Source: Pseudomonas sp. NC02 (GTDB lineage Bacteria > Pseudomonadota > Gammaproteobacteria > Pseudomonadales > Pseudomonadaceae). From it: DNA of 64,000 nucleotides. Made by a program: the position numbers and the translations under genes. Location of the stretch: assembly GCF_002874965.1 (NCBI RefSeq), contig NZ_CP025624.1, positions 4,650,001-4,714,000 on the forward strand, in the 5' to 3' direction. The notes beneath the pieces were generated by a model. That model saw only the letters and a program-made list of their open reading frames with translations, searched no databases and was not told where the DNA came from. This document shows, piece after piece, positions 44,829 through 56,800 of the stretch (the first letter of the stretch is position 1; each line of letters opens with the position of its first letter).

Positions 44829-47800
44829 TTAAGCCGCTTGTGCCACGCAATGCTCGATCAGCGCCTCCAGTTCGGCCTGGTACTCTCGCATCAACTGTTC
44901 GACGGTTTCGGCACGGTAGCGGCGCGTGCTGAAAATACAGCGCATCGCCAGGCGTCCGTCATACACCTGCCCCACCACTTCCAGCCAATTGCCCAGGGCC
45001 GCCTGCGGGCTGTAGCAACTGCCATAGCTCTCCTGAGCCGGCACCAGCATCGCCTTGTCATCGAAGCTCTGGTCGAACTGCCCCAGGTAGTTGAAGGTGA
45101 CACGCGCCTGGGGTGCCAGGCGCAAGGTATCGGCCATCGACACACCGCTCATGTGACGCAGGATGCCGTAGCCCAGGCCCTTGTTCGGTACGGCCGCCAA
45201 TTGCCGCTGCACCGCACGCACCGAGCTCCCGATGTCAGCCCCGGCACCGGGTGCCAGGCGCACCGGGAACATGCTGGTGAACCAGCCCAGGCTGCGGCTC
45301 AGGTCGATGTCCTTGACCAGGTCTTCGCGGCCATGGCCTTCGAGCTGGATCAATACCGAAGGCTGCCCGCTCCAGCGGCACAACACCCGGCTCAGCGCGG
45401 CGAGCAACACATCGTTGATCTGCGTCTGGTAGACCGCAGGCACTTGCTTGAGCAACTGCTGGGTATGTTCCTGCGACAGGCCCATCAGCGCGACCGACTG
45501 GTACTGCACCTGGTTCTTGCCACGCGGGTTATCGCACGGCAGCTCACTGCCCGGCTGGTCGATCTGCTCAAGCCACCAGGCTTGCTCCTGCGCCGGATAA
45601 TTCGCCGCGTACGCTTGCAGACCCTCGGCCCAGGCCCGGTAGCTGCTGGTACGAATCGGCAGGGCCGGCGCCTGGCCATTGCGGTAAGCCTCATAAGCGA
45701 CCTGCAAATCCTGCAGCAGCAAACGCCAGGAAACGGTGTCGATCACCAAATGATGGATCACCATCAATACCCGCACCTGGCCATCGCCCAACGTCACATG
45801 AGCGGTACGCCACACCGGCCCGTCTTGCAGGTCCAGGCTGCGCTGTACCTGTTCGGCGTACAGCTCAAGCTCCGCCTCATCGGCCACGGTGTGTTGCCAT
45901 AACAAGGGCTCAGTGGCCCATTGCGCCTGCATGTCCTCCAGCGGCTGGTAATGCTGGTAATAGCGTGCGCCCACCTCACGAAAGCGCAGGCGCAGGGCGT
46001 CGTGCTGCTTCAACATGCAGCGCAATGCCAACTCCAGCGCCGGCAGATTCAGCGCCTGGCGTGCACGCAGCATCAATGCCTGGTTGTAATGGTGCGGCTC
46101 GCTCATACGCTGGTCGAACAGCCACTGCTGGATCGGAATCAGGTTGAACTGGCCCTCGGCGGCCACCTGCGAAACATCCTCGATCAGCGTGGCGACGGTG
46201 CTTGAACGCTGCTCGAAAATCGCCTCGATGGTCTGCCCGCGCATCAGGTCCCGCAGCTTGAGGTCCATCTTCAGTTCAGGGTGGTTGCGTACCCGCGAGA
46301 CGACTTGCAGGCTGAGGATCGAGTCACCGCCCAACTCGAAGAAGTTGTCGGTGATGCCCACGCGTTCCACTTGCAACACATCAGCCCAGACCTGTGCCAG
46401 CAGTTGCTCGTCACGAGTACGGCCGGGAACATACTCGCCGCCCTTGAATTCAGGCTCCGGCAAGGCCTGGCGATCCAGCTTGCCGTTGGGCGTGACAGGC
46501 AGCGCCGCCATGCAGATGACCTGGGTGGGCACCATGTAATCCGGCAATTGCGCGCGCAAGTCCGCCTTGAGGCGATCACCGATGGCCATGCCATCGGGCG
46601 TCACCACATAACCGATCAGTTGCTTGCCCGACGCACTGTCACGGGCGATCACCAACGCGTCACTGACATCGTCCAGTTGCCGCAGGCTCGCCTCGATTTC
46701 CCCCAGTTCAATGCGAAAGCCCCGGACCTTGATCTGGTGGTCAATACGCCCGACGTAATCAAGCACACCATCAACACGCTGGCGTACCAGGTCGCCGCTG
46801 CGGTAGAGACGATCGCCCGGCGACCCGAACGGGTCCGGCACAAAGCGCTCGGCACTCAGGTCCGGACGACGGTAATAGCCGCGGGCAATGCCCTGGCCGC
46901 CGATGTAGAGCTCACCGGCAATCCCCGGCGGCAGCGGGTTGAGGTCTTCGTCCAGCACGTACAGCGCGCGCTCGCCGACAGCACGCCCGATCGGCGCATA
47001 GGCGGCCTCGCACCGGGTGTCGACCGGGACCTTCCAGAGCATCGGCGTGACCACGGTTTCGGTGGGGCCATAGCCGTTGGTAAAGAACTGTGGACGCAGT
47101 GCCGCTTTCACTTGTTCGAAGGTCTGGTCCGGCACCGCATCGCCACCGAAGCAATACACCCGTACCGCGGGTGGTTCCTGTTGGCTATGGGCCGCGTACT
47201 CGGCCAACTGCTTGAGGTAGGCCGGCGGGAAACAGGCAATCGTGATGCCGTGTTGATGCAACGCGTCGAAGGTCTGCTCCGGTGTCCACAGGCTGGCATC
47301 GCGGATCACCAGCGTGCCCCCGCTCAATAGCGTACTGAGCCAGCGCTCATGAGCGCCGTCGAAGGCAAATGACATGAAATGCAGCTCGCGGGTGCGCTCA
47401 TCCATGTCATACAGCCCGGCGATGGCCTGGCAATGCATGCTCATCGGCCCATGCGCCACTGCCACGCCTTTCGGCCGACCGGTGGAGCCCGAGGTATAAA
47501 TCAAGTAGGCCAGATTGGCGCCCAGCAAACTGCTGGCGGGCGGCGTGTCGCTGTAGCCGGCGCGGTCAAACGTGTCGATGGCCAGCTGCGCCAGGCCTTC
47601 CACCGCCGGAAGGCGCGCCTGCACCTGGCTATGGGTCAGCAACAGCGCCATCGCCGAGTCTTGCATCATGAACGCCAGGCGTTCGGGCGGATAGTCGATG
47701 TCCAACGGCACATAAGCCGCGCCGCTTTTCATCACCGCCAGTAACGCCACGATCATCTCGACGGAGCGCTCCAGGGCCACCCCGACCACCACTTCCGGCC

Positions 47801-50800
47801 CAGCCCCCAGCTCGATCAAGCGATGGGCCAGGCCATTGGCTCGACGTTCCAGCTCACCGTAGCTCAGCGAATCGCCCCCACACACCAGTGCCGTCGCCTC
47901 GCCACGCGAATCGGCATGGCGTGCGATCAGTTCCGGCAAGAGCTGCGCGTGATAGCTGGCATTCGGCGCCGCACTCCACTGCTCAAAGGCTCGCCACTGC
48001 TCGGCCCCAAGGCGCTGAAGGTTGCCCAGGCGCGCCGTCGGCGTAACGATCATGGCCTCGAGGGTGTCTTCCATGCAGCGGCGAATCTGCTCTACCGCCT
48101 CGACACTGAAGGCATTGCGCAGGAACAGATATTCGATCGACAACTGTTCGCCGAGATTGACCGCCAGGTCCATCGCAAAGTTGGTCACGTCATGGTTACG
48201 CGACTCGCCGAAACTCAGGCCGGTGTCCTGTTGCTCACCCAGGCGCTCATCGATCGGGTAGTTTTCAAACACGATGATGCTGTCGAACAGCCCTTGCCCA
48301 CCCAGCCCCGACCAGCGCTGGATATCCGCCAGCGGCGCGTGTGCGTACTCACGGATGTCCATGTTGCAGGCCTGCAACGCTTGCAGCCACTGATCCAGCG
48401 GCTGCGCGGGTTCCAGGGTCTGGATCACCGGTAGCGTATTGATGAACAGCCCCAGGATGTTGTCGGCATTGGCCAACCCCGCAGGACGGCCAGCCACGGT
48501 GGCACCGAACACCACAGTGTTCTGCCCGGTAAAGCGTTGCAGCAACAACAGCCACGCGCCCTGGATCAGCGTGTTGGGTGTGATTTGCAAGGCGCGGCAA
48601 GCCTGTTGCAGGCGTGCGGTTTGCACCGCATCCCAACGTGAGTAAAGCGCCTGGTGCCCGGGCAAATCCTCGACATGCCGCGGGAACATCGCCTGGTTCA
48701 GCGAGGTGGCCTGCTCCAGCGTCGCAAGACGGCTTCTCCAGAAGCCCTCCAGCGCCCGTTGATCCTGGCGTTGCAGCCATTCGATGAACTCGCGGTAACG
48801 ACCGTTGCGTGTCGGCACGTGGCCCTGAGCATAAAACTGCATTACCTCGCCAAACAGTCGCGAACTGCTCCAGCCGTCCATCAGGATGTGATGGCAGGTC
48901 CAGATCATCTGGTAGCGGTCGTCCTCAAGCCGCAGCAACAGCACACGCTGCAACGGCGCACGGGCCAGATCGAACCCTTGCAGGTAATCAGCCGTTGCGC
49001 GCGCGCTGATCGCCTGTTCGCTGATGTCCTGGCCGCGCCAATCTTCGATCAGCAGCGGCAATTCGGCCTGGCGGTGGACAATTTGCACCGGGGCGCTCAA
49101 GCCATCCTGCCAGTGAAAGCTGGTCCGCAGAATGTCCTCACGCTCAATCACCGATTGCCAGGCTGCGGCGAAGCGTTCGGTATCCAGCCCGTGTACCGGC
49201 AGGCTGATCTGGTTGATGTACAAACCGCTGCTGTCGTCGGCCAGGGTGTGGAACAGCATGCCTTCTTGCATCGGTGACAACGCATAGACGTCTTGCACCT
49301 GCGCCACGGGCACCGGCAAGCCGTCAAGGTGCGCCTGGGTCAAACGGGCCAGCGGGAAGTCAGACGGCGTCAGGCCCTGATGCTCTTCGCCGCAGCAATG
49401 CTCGATCAGTGCCTGCAACGCGACGCCGTAGGCATCGGCCAATTGCTGGACGGTGGCCTCATCAAAAACGTCGCGGCTGAAGGTCCAGTCCAGGGACAAC
49501 TGGCCGTTGTACACCCGGCCATCGATGGTCAGCCAGTTGCCCAGCGCCACGTCATCAGCGTGCCCAGCCCCGCTGCCCTCCTCGCTCGGCGCGAATAACG
49601 CCTGCTCATCAAAGCTCTGGTCGAACTGGCCGAGGTAGTTGAAGGTAATCCGGGCCTGCGCGAGTTTCGCCAGACGCGAGCGGACATCCTCTGCACCGAG
49701 GTAACGCAGCACGCCATAACCCAGGCCCTTGTTCGGCACCGCGCGCAGCTGTTCCTTGATGCCCTTGATGGTGTCTGCCGCGTGCACCGATGGGGTCAAT
49801 ACCACCGGGAACAGGCTGGTGAACCAGCCCAACGTACGGCTCAGGTCGACGTCGCCGAACAGTTCCTCACGGCCATGGCCTTCCAGTTGCACCAGGCACG
49901 CAGGTTGCGCAGTCCACTGGCAAATCACCTGCGCCAGGGCACTGAGCAAAAGGTCGTTGACCTGGGTGCGATAGGCCGACGGTGCCTGCTTGAGCAGGCG
50001 CCGAGTCTGTTCTGTATCCAGACGCGTGTTGACCGAATGGCCATGCACCGAAGCCTGGCTGCCCTCAGGCCGCGCCCGTGGCAGTTCCGGCAACGCATGG
50101 GCCTGTTGCCCGGTCCAGTAACTCAACTCCCGAGCCAGCCCTTCGCTGTGGGCGTAGCCCTGCAACTGCTCGGCCCACGCCTTGAACGCGGTGGACTTGG
50201 GTGGCAACACCACAGGCTGGTTTACCGCCAGCTGCCGGTAGGCCGTTTGCAAGTCTTCCAGCAGCACGCGCCACGACACACCGTCCATCACCAGATGGTG
50301 AATCGCCAGATGCAGGCGCGAACTGCCGTCCTGCACTGCGATCAGGCTGCAACGCAGCAGCGGGCCGTGTTGCAGGTCGAGGCTGCGTTGCGCCTGGTTG
50401 GCAATGGCGATGATCTCATCGGCGTTCTCTGCCTGGCGCTGCCAGAGGCCTACCGGTTGCGCGCCGACGGCCTCATGGCTGGCCTGCCAGGTACCATCGC
50501 CCGATTGCACGAAGCGCAAGCGCAAGGCGTCATGATGGGCCACCACGTGCTCAAGGGCCTGCTGCAGACATGCGCCGTCCAATGGCTCGCGCGGGGTCAG
50601 CATCAGCGACTGGTTCCAGTGGTCACGGTGCGCCATGTCATTGGCGAAGAACCAGTGCTGCATCGGAACCAGATGGCTGTTACCGCTGACCGGCCCCTGA
50701 TCGATCGTTGCGGCTTGATCGGCGCTCGCAGCCCGGGCCAGCGCCTGGATGTTCTGGTGCAGGAACAGGTCCTTGGGGGCCAGGCCGATTCCCTGCTGAC

Positions 50801-53800
50801 GTGCACGGCTGACCACTTGAATCGAATTGATCGAGTCACCGCCCAAGGCGAAGAAGTTATCGGCAGTGCCCACCCGGGCCACGCCGAGCACGGCTTGCCA
50901 GATCTCGACCAGGGCACTTTCGACTGCATTGGCGGGAGCCACGAAGTCCTGCTGTACCTCAGCCATGTCTGGCACCGGGAGAGCCTTGCGGTCGAGTTTG
51001 CCGTTGGGGCTCAGGGGCATTTTTGCCAGCGGCGTCAGGTGCGTCGGCACCATGTGTTCCGGCAGGGTCTGGCGCAGATGCGCAGTCAGCGCCTCGCGCA
51101 GTGCCGGCCAGTCGCTGGCGGCGCCAGGCTGGGTAACGACGTAGCCACTCAGGGCTTTGCCGTTGCGGCTGTCCTGCGCCACCACCACGGCTTCGCGCAC
51201 GGCCCCGTGCTCCAGCAGACGGGCCTCGATTTCACCCAGCTCGATACGAAAGCCGCGGATTTTCACCTGATGGTCGATACGGCCAATGTAATCAATCACC
51301 CCGTCAACGCGGTAACGGGCCAAGTCGCCCGTGCGGTACAGCCGTTCACCCGCGACAAACGGGCTTGCCACGAATCGTTCGGCCGTCAGCTCAGGGCGAC
51401 GGTGGTACCCACGCGCCAGTCCCTGGCCGCTGAGGTACAGTTCGCCGTTGACGCCGCAGGGCACCGGGTTGAGCTCGGCGTCGAGAATGTAGGTCATCAA
51501 GTTCGCAATCGGCTCGCCGATGGGCACTGCGTCACGGCCCTCGTCACGACAGGTCCAGTGGGTGACGTCAATTGCGGCTTCGGTAGGGCCGTAGAGATTG
51601 AACAGCCCCGCGCCCGGCAGCTTGGCGAAGACCTGCTGCTGCGCATCGATCGGCAACGCTTCGCCACTGCAAACGATACGGGTGAGGCTGGTGCAGCGGC
51701 TGACATTGGCATCCAGCACGAACGCTTGCAGCATCGACGGGACGAAATGCAGGGTAGTAATGCCTTCGCGCTCGATCAATTGGACCAGCTTCTGTGGATC
51801 GCGATGATCCCCAGGCGACGCCACGACCAAGCGGACGCCGGTCATAAGCGGCCAGAAAAACTCCCAGACGGACACATCGAAGCTGAACGGCGTTTTTTGC
51901 AGCACGCGGTCGTCGGCGTGCAACCCGTAGGCCTGTTGCATCCAGCACAACCGGTTGGTCAGGGCACCGTGGCTGTTGCCAGCCCCTTTGGGTTTGCCGG
52001 TGGATCCGGAGGTGTAAATCACATAGGCGAGGTTTTGCGCGACGGCCCGCGACTCGGGGTTGCCTTGCGCCTCACCGGCCAGCCAGGCATCGTCACCATC
52101 GAGTATCAGCGTGCGCACCCGTTCCGGCAGCGGCAAGGTTGCGACCAGTGCTTGCTGGGTCAGCAACCATTCGATGCCGCTGTCGTCGATCATGTAGGAC
52201 AGGCGTTCCGGCGGGTATTCCGGGTCCAGCGGTACATAGGCGCCGCCGGCCTTCAGGATCGCCAACAGGCCCACCACCATTTCCAGGCTGCGGTGCAGTG
52301 CAATGCCCACCAGCACATCGGGGCCTACGCCACGCGCGATCAAGGCATGAGCCAATCGGTTGGCCCGCGCGTTGAGCTGGGCATAGGTCAGCGACTGCCC
52401 CTCGAACACCAACGCCACGGCATGCGGGGCCCGCTCCACCTGGGCTTCGATCAAGTGGTGCACCGGCTGGTTGTTCGGGTAATGCGCGAACGTGCGGTTC
52501 CAGTCCTCAACCATCATCCGGCGCTGCACCGCATCGAGCATCGGTAATTCGGCGATGCGCTGGGTGGGGTTGGCCACAATCGCGCGCAGCAGGTTCAGCC
52601 AGTGTTCGCCCAGGCGTGCGACGGTGGCTGGCTCAAACAAGTCAGAGGCATAGGACAGTGCGGCACTGATGCCTTCGCTGTACTCGAACGTATCCAGGGA
52701 GAGGTCGAACTGCACGCTGCCCGAATCCCAGGTCAATTGCTCCAGGCTCAACCCCGGCAGTTCAATCGCCTCGCGACGAGCATCACTGGCATGGTTGAAC
52801 ATGGCCTGGAACAATGGCGTATGGCTCAGGTTGCGTGCAGGTGCAAGCAGCTCCACCAGTTGCTCGAACGGCAGGTCCTGATGGGCCTGTGCTCCCAGTA
52901 CCCGCTGCTTGACCTGATGAAGCAATTGGTCAAAGCGCAGGGGCCCCTCAATGTCGGCCCGGAGTACCTGGGTGTTGACGAAGAAACCCAGCATCCCTTC
53001 GGTTTCCAGGCGATTGCGGTTGGCAATCGGTACCCCGACACGAATATCCTGCTGCCCGCTGTAGCGGTGCAACAAGGTCTGGAAGCCGGCCAGCAGCAGC
53101 ATGAACAGTGTGGTGTTTTGCTGCTGCGCCAGGCGCTTGAGACTCTCGGCCAGGGACGGCTCGAGGGTGATCGGCAGCCGGGCCCCACGATAGCTTTGCT
53201 GAACCGGACGTGGATGGTCGGTTGGCAGTTCAAGGACCGGTTGCTCGCCGCCCAACTGTTCTGTCCAGTAGCTGAGCTGCCGTTGCTGCTCACCCGCCGC
53301 CAGCCACTGACGCTGCCACTGTGCGTAATCGGCATACTGGATCGGCAGTGCCGCCAACGCCGCCGGTTGGCCTTGACTGAAGCCGCGGTATAACTGCATC
53401 AGCTCATCGATCATGACCCGCATCGACCAGGCATCCGACACGATGTGGTGCTGGGTCAGGATCAGCACGTGATCTTCAGCGCCCAGTTGCAACAGCTTGA
53501 CCCGCAGCAACGGCCCACGCTGCAGATCAAAGAGTTGGCGGGTTTCAGTTTCAATCAAGCCGCGCAGGCCAGGGTCATCCAGCCCGGCAGCCGCCGACTC
53601 AAGCGCAATCGCCACCGGTGCCGGCGCGTCGACCCGTTGTACGGGACGCTCGTTCTCCAGCACAAACCGGGTACGCAAGCTCTCATGACGCGCCACCAGA
53701 GCGTCAAAACACTGTTGCAAGGCCGCCAGGTCAAGGTGTCCGCGCAAACGCAGGGCCGCGGGAATATGGTAGGCGCTGCTGGTGGGCTCCAATTGCCACA

Positions 53801-56800
53801 AAAACCATTGCCGTTGCTGGGCATATGACAGGGCAAGCGGCTGGTCGCGTGCAACGCGCGGGATGGCCTGTTCAGGAGTCAACGATGCCGGGGCCATCGC
53901 CTCGACAAATGCTTGCAAGGTGTTATGGGCGAACAGCAGGCGCAAAGGCACCTGGACTTGCAGTTGCTGGCGAATCCGCGAAACCATTTGGGTCGCCAGC
54001 AGCGAATGGCCGCCCAGCTCGAAAAAGTTGTCACTCAGGCCAACCCGCGGCACGTTGAGCACCTCGGCCCAGATCGCCGCCACCGCTTGCTGCACCGGTG
54101 TCTGCGCAGCCACGTAGGTTTTCTGCCATTGGCTGGCATCGGGCTTGGGCAGTTGCCTGCGGTCCAGCTTGCCATTGGGGGTCAGCGGGAACCTTGGCAA
54201 CAGCACCATATGCGCCGGCACCATGTAGTCGGGCAAGTTGGCCTTGAGCCGGGCGTTCAGGCTGTCGCGCAGGCGACCCTGGCCGTCGGCATCCAGGCCC
54301 TGCCATTCGGCGGCGGGGACCACATACGCCACCAACGCCTGGCCGCCCGGGGCATCCTGGGCCAGTACCGCGGCTTCACGTACAGCGTCCTGCTCCAGCA
54401 GGCGCGCTTCGATTTCCCCGAGCTCGATGCGGAAACCGCGAATTTTCACCTGATGGTCGATCCGCCCCAGGTATTCGAGGATACCGTCCGGGCGCTGACG
54501 TGCGAGGTCGCCGGTGCGGTAAAGCCGCTCGCCGGTGCTGGAAAACGGATGGGGAACAAAACGTTCGGCGGTCAATCCCGGGCGCTGGAAGTAACCCCGC
54601 GCCAGGCCGTCCCCGCCGATCAGCAATTCGCCGGCAACACCATAGGGCACCGGCATCAGGTCTGCACCGACGATGTACAGCGATGTGTTGTCGATTGGCC
54701 CGCCCAGCCAAGGTTGCGCAGCCTGCGGACGCAGCCGGTGCAACGCCGACCAGACCGTGGTTTCCGTCGGGCCATAGAGATTCCAGACTTCACCGCCAAG
54801 GCCAAGCATGCGCACCGCCAGTTCCTGGGGCAACGCCTCGCCGCCGCACAGGCACGTGCACCCCTGGAGCACGTGGGCCTGTTCATTGTCGAGCAACATG
54901 CGCCAGGTCGAGGGAGTCGCCTGCACCACGTTGACCTGTTCGGCGTCGATCAGGGCCAGCACGGCGTACGGGTCCTGCGCCACCTCCTGGCCGGTCAGCA
55001 CGATGCACGCGCCGACCATCAGGGGTACGTAGATTTCCAGGCCGAAAATATCAAACGAGAACGTGGTCAGTGACAACGCCCGATCCTGGGCGGTCATGCC
55101 CGGCACCCTGGCCATGCTTGCGACAAAGTTGGTCAGGGCGCCATGTCGCACCATCACCCCTTTCGGCTGGCCGGTGGAGCCAGACGTGTAGATGACATAA
55201 GCCAGGTGCTCCGGATCCAGCCGGGTAGGCAGATCGTCACCGGCATGGCCGTCAAGCCAATTGCCCGGTTGATCCAGCACCAGCGTAGTGACCGTGTCAG
55301 GCACCGGGATCTGGCTGAGCAGTGAATGTTGGGTCAGCAACAGGTCGATGCCACTGTCCTCAATCATGTAGGCGAGGCGATCCTGCGGGAACGCGGGATC
55401 GAGAGGCAGATAGGCGCCGCCGGCCTTGAGGATTGCCAACAACCCGATCAGCATGTGCGGGCTGCGTTCGACGGCAATGCCCACCAGCACACCCGCGCCC
55501 ACCCCGTGACGTTGCAGCTCCACCGCCAACTGATTGGCCCGGGTATTGAGTTGCCCGTAGCTCAAGCGCTGGCCATTGATGACCAGCGCCTGCGCCTCCG
55601 GCGAGCGGGCCACCTGTGCCTCGAACAATCGATGAACATAACCCGCCTGCGGGGTGGCTACCGACGTGCGGACGCAATTGTCGAGCTGCGCTTGGCGCTG
55701 TTCAGCGTCAAGCAACGGCAGCTCACCGATGCTTTGTGCCGGGTTCGCGATGATTGCCTGCAGCAGGTTTTGCCAGTGCCCGGCCATCCGCGCAACCGTG
55801 TCTGCACCGAACAGATCCGTGGCATAGATCAGCGCCGCAGACAGCCCATCGGGGCGCTCCATGGTTTCCAGGGTCAAGTCGAACTGTGCACTATGGGTAT
55901 CCCAGCGCAGCCCCTCGACCTTCAATTCACCGGCCGGCCCCTCGCCCGCCGGGCCTTGGGTCTGGTGGTTGAACATCACTTGAAACAGCGGGCTGTGGCT
56001 CAGGTTGCGTTGCGGCTGCAAGGCTTCCACCAGTTGCTCGAACGGCAGGTCCTGATGCGCCTGGGCATCCAGCGCAGTCTGCTTGACCTGTTGCAGCAAG
56101 GCACTGAAGGAGCCCTGGCTGTCGACCTCACTCTTGAGCACTTGGGTGTTGACGAAAAAGCCGATCAACCCCTCGGTCTCCACCCGGTTACGGTTCGCGG
56201 TCGGCACGCCAACCCGAATGTCGTTCTGCCCGCTGTAGCGATGCAGCAAGGCCTGGTAGGAGGCCAGCAGGATCATGAACAGACTGACCCCTTCGCGCTG
56301 GGCCATCTGCTTGAGGTCGCAGGCCAGCGCGGCGTCGATATCCAACTCCAGCCGGGCACCGCGATAGCTCATCACGGCCGGGCGGGCAACGTCAGTCGGG
56401 AGCTCAAGCACCGGCTGCTCGCCGCCCAGTTGCGCGGTCCAGTATTGCAACTGCCGCTCCCGCTCGCCGGCCTCCATCCAGTGCCGCTGCCAGATGGCGT
56501 AGTCGCTGTATTGAATCGGCAACGCTGGCAGTTCCAGGCTCAACCCTCGACTGAACGCGGCGTAACCCTTGACCAACTCCTCGACCATTACCCGCATCGA
56601 CCAGCCATCGGAAACGATGTGGTGCAAGGTGACAATCAGCACATGGTCATCCGCGCCCAGTTGCAACAGGCACGTACGCAACAAGGGCCCCTGCTGCAAG
56701 TCGAACAGCCGGCGCGTCTCGTCTTCGATCAAATGCCGCAGTTGCGCCGCATCCGGCACCTGGGCCAGAGGCTGCACCTGCAGACTTACCGGTGCAGCCT

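Noticed and set aside
49782..52547. Open frame of 921 codons on the + strand, opposite the NRPS gene
   Set aside because: It is the antisense shadow of a high-GC coding frame: composition is rich in Gln, Arg, His and Val, with no recognisable domain, and the opposite strand has unmistakable NRPS motifs throughout.
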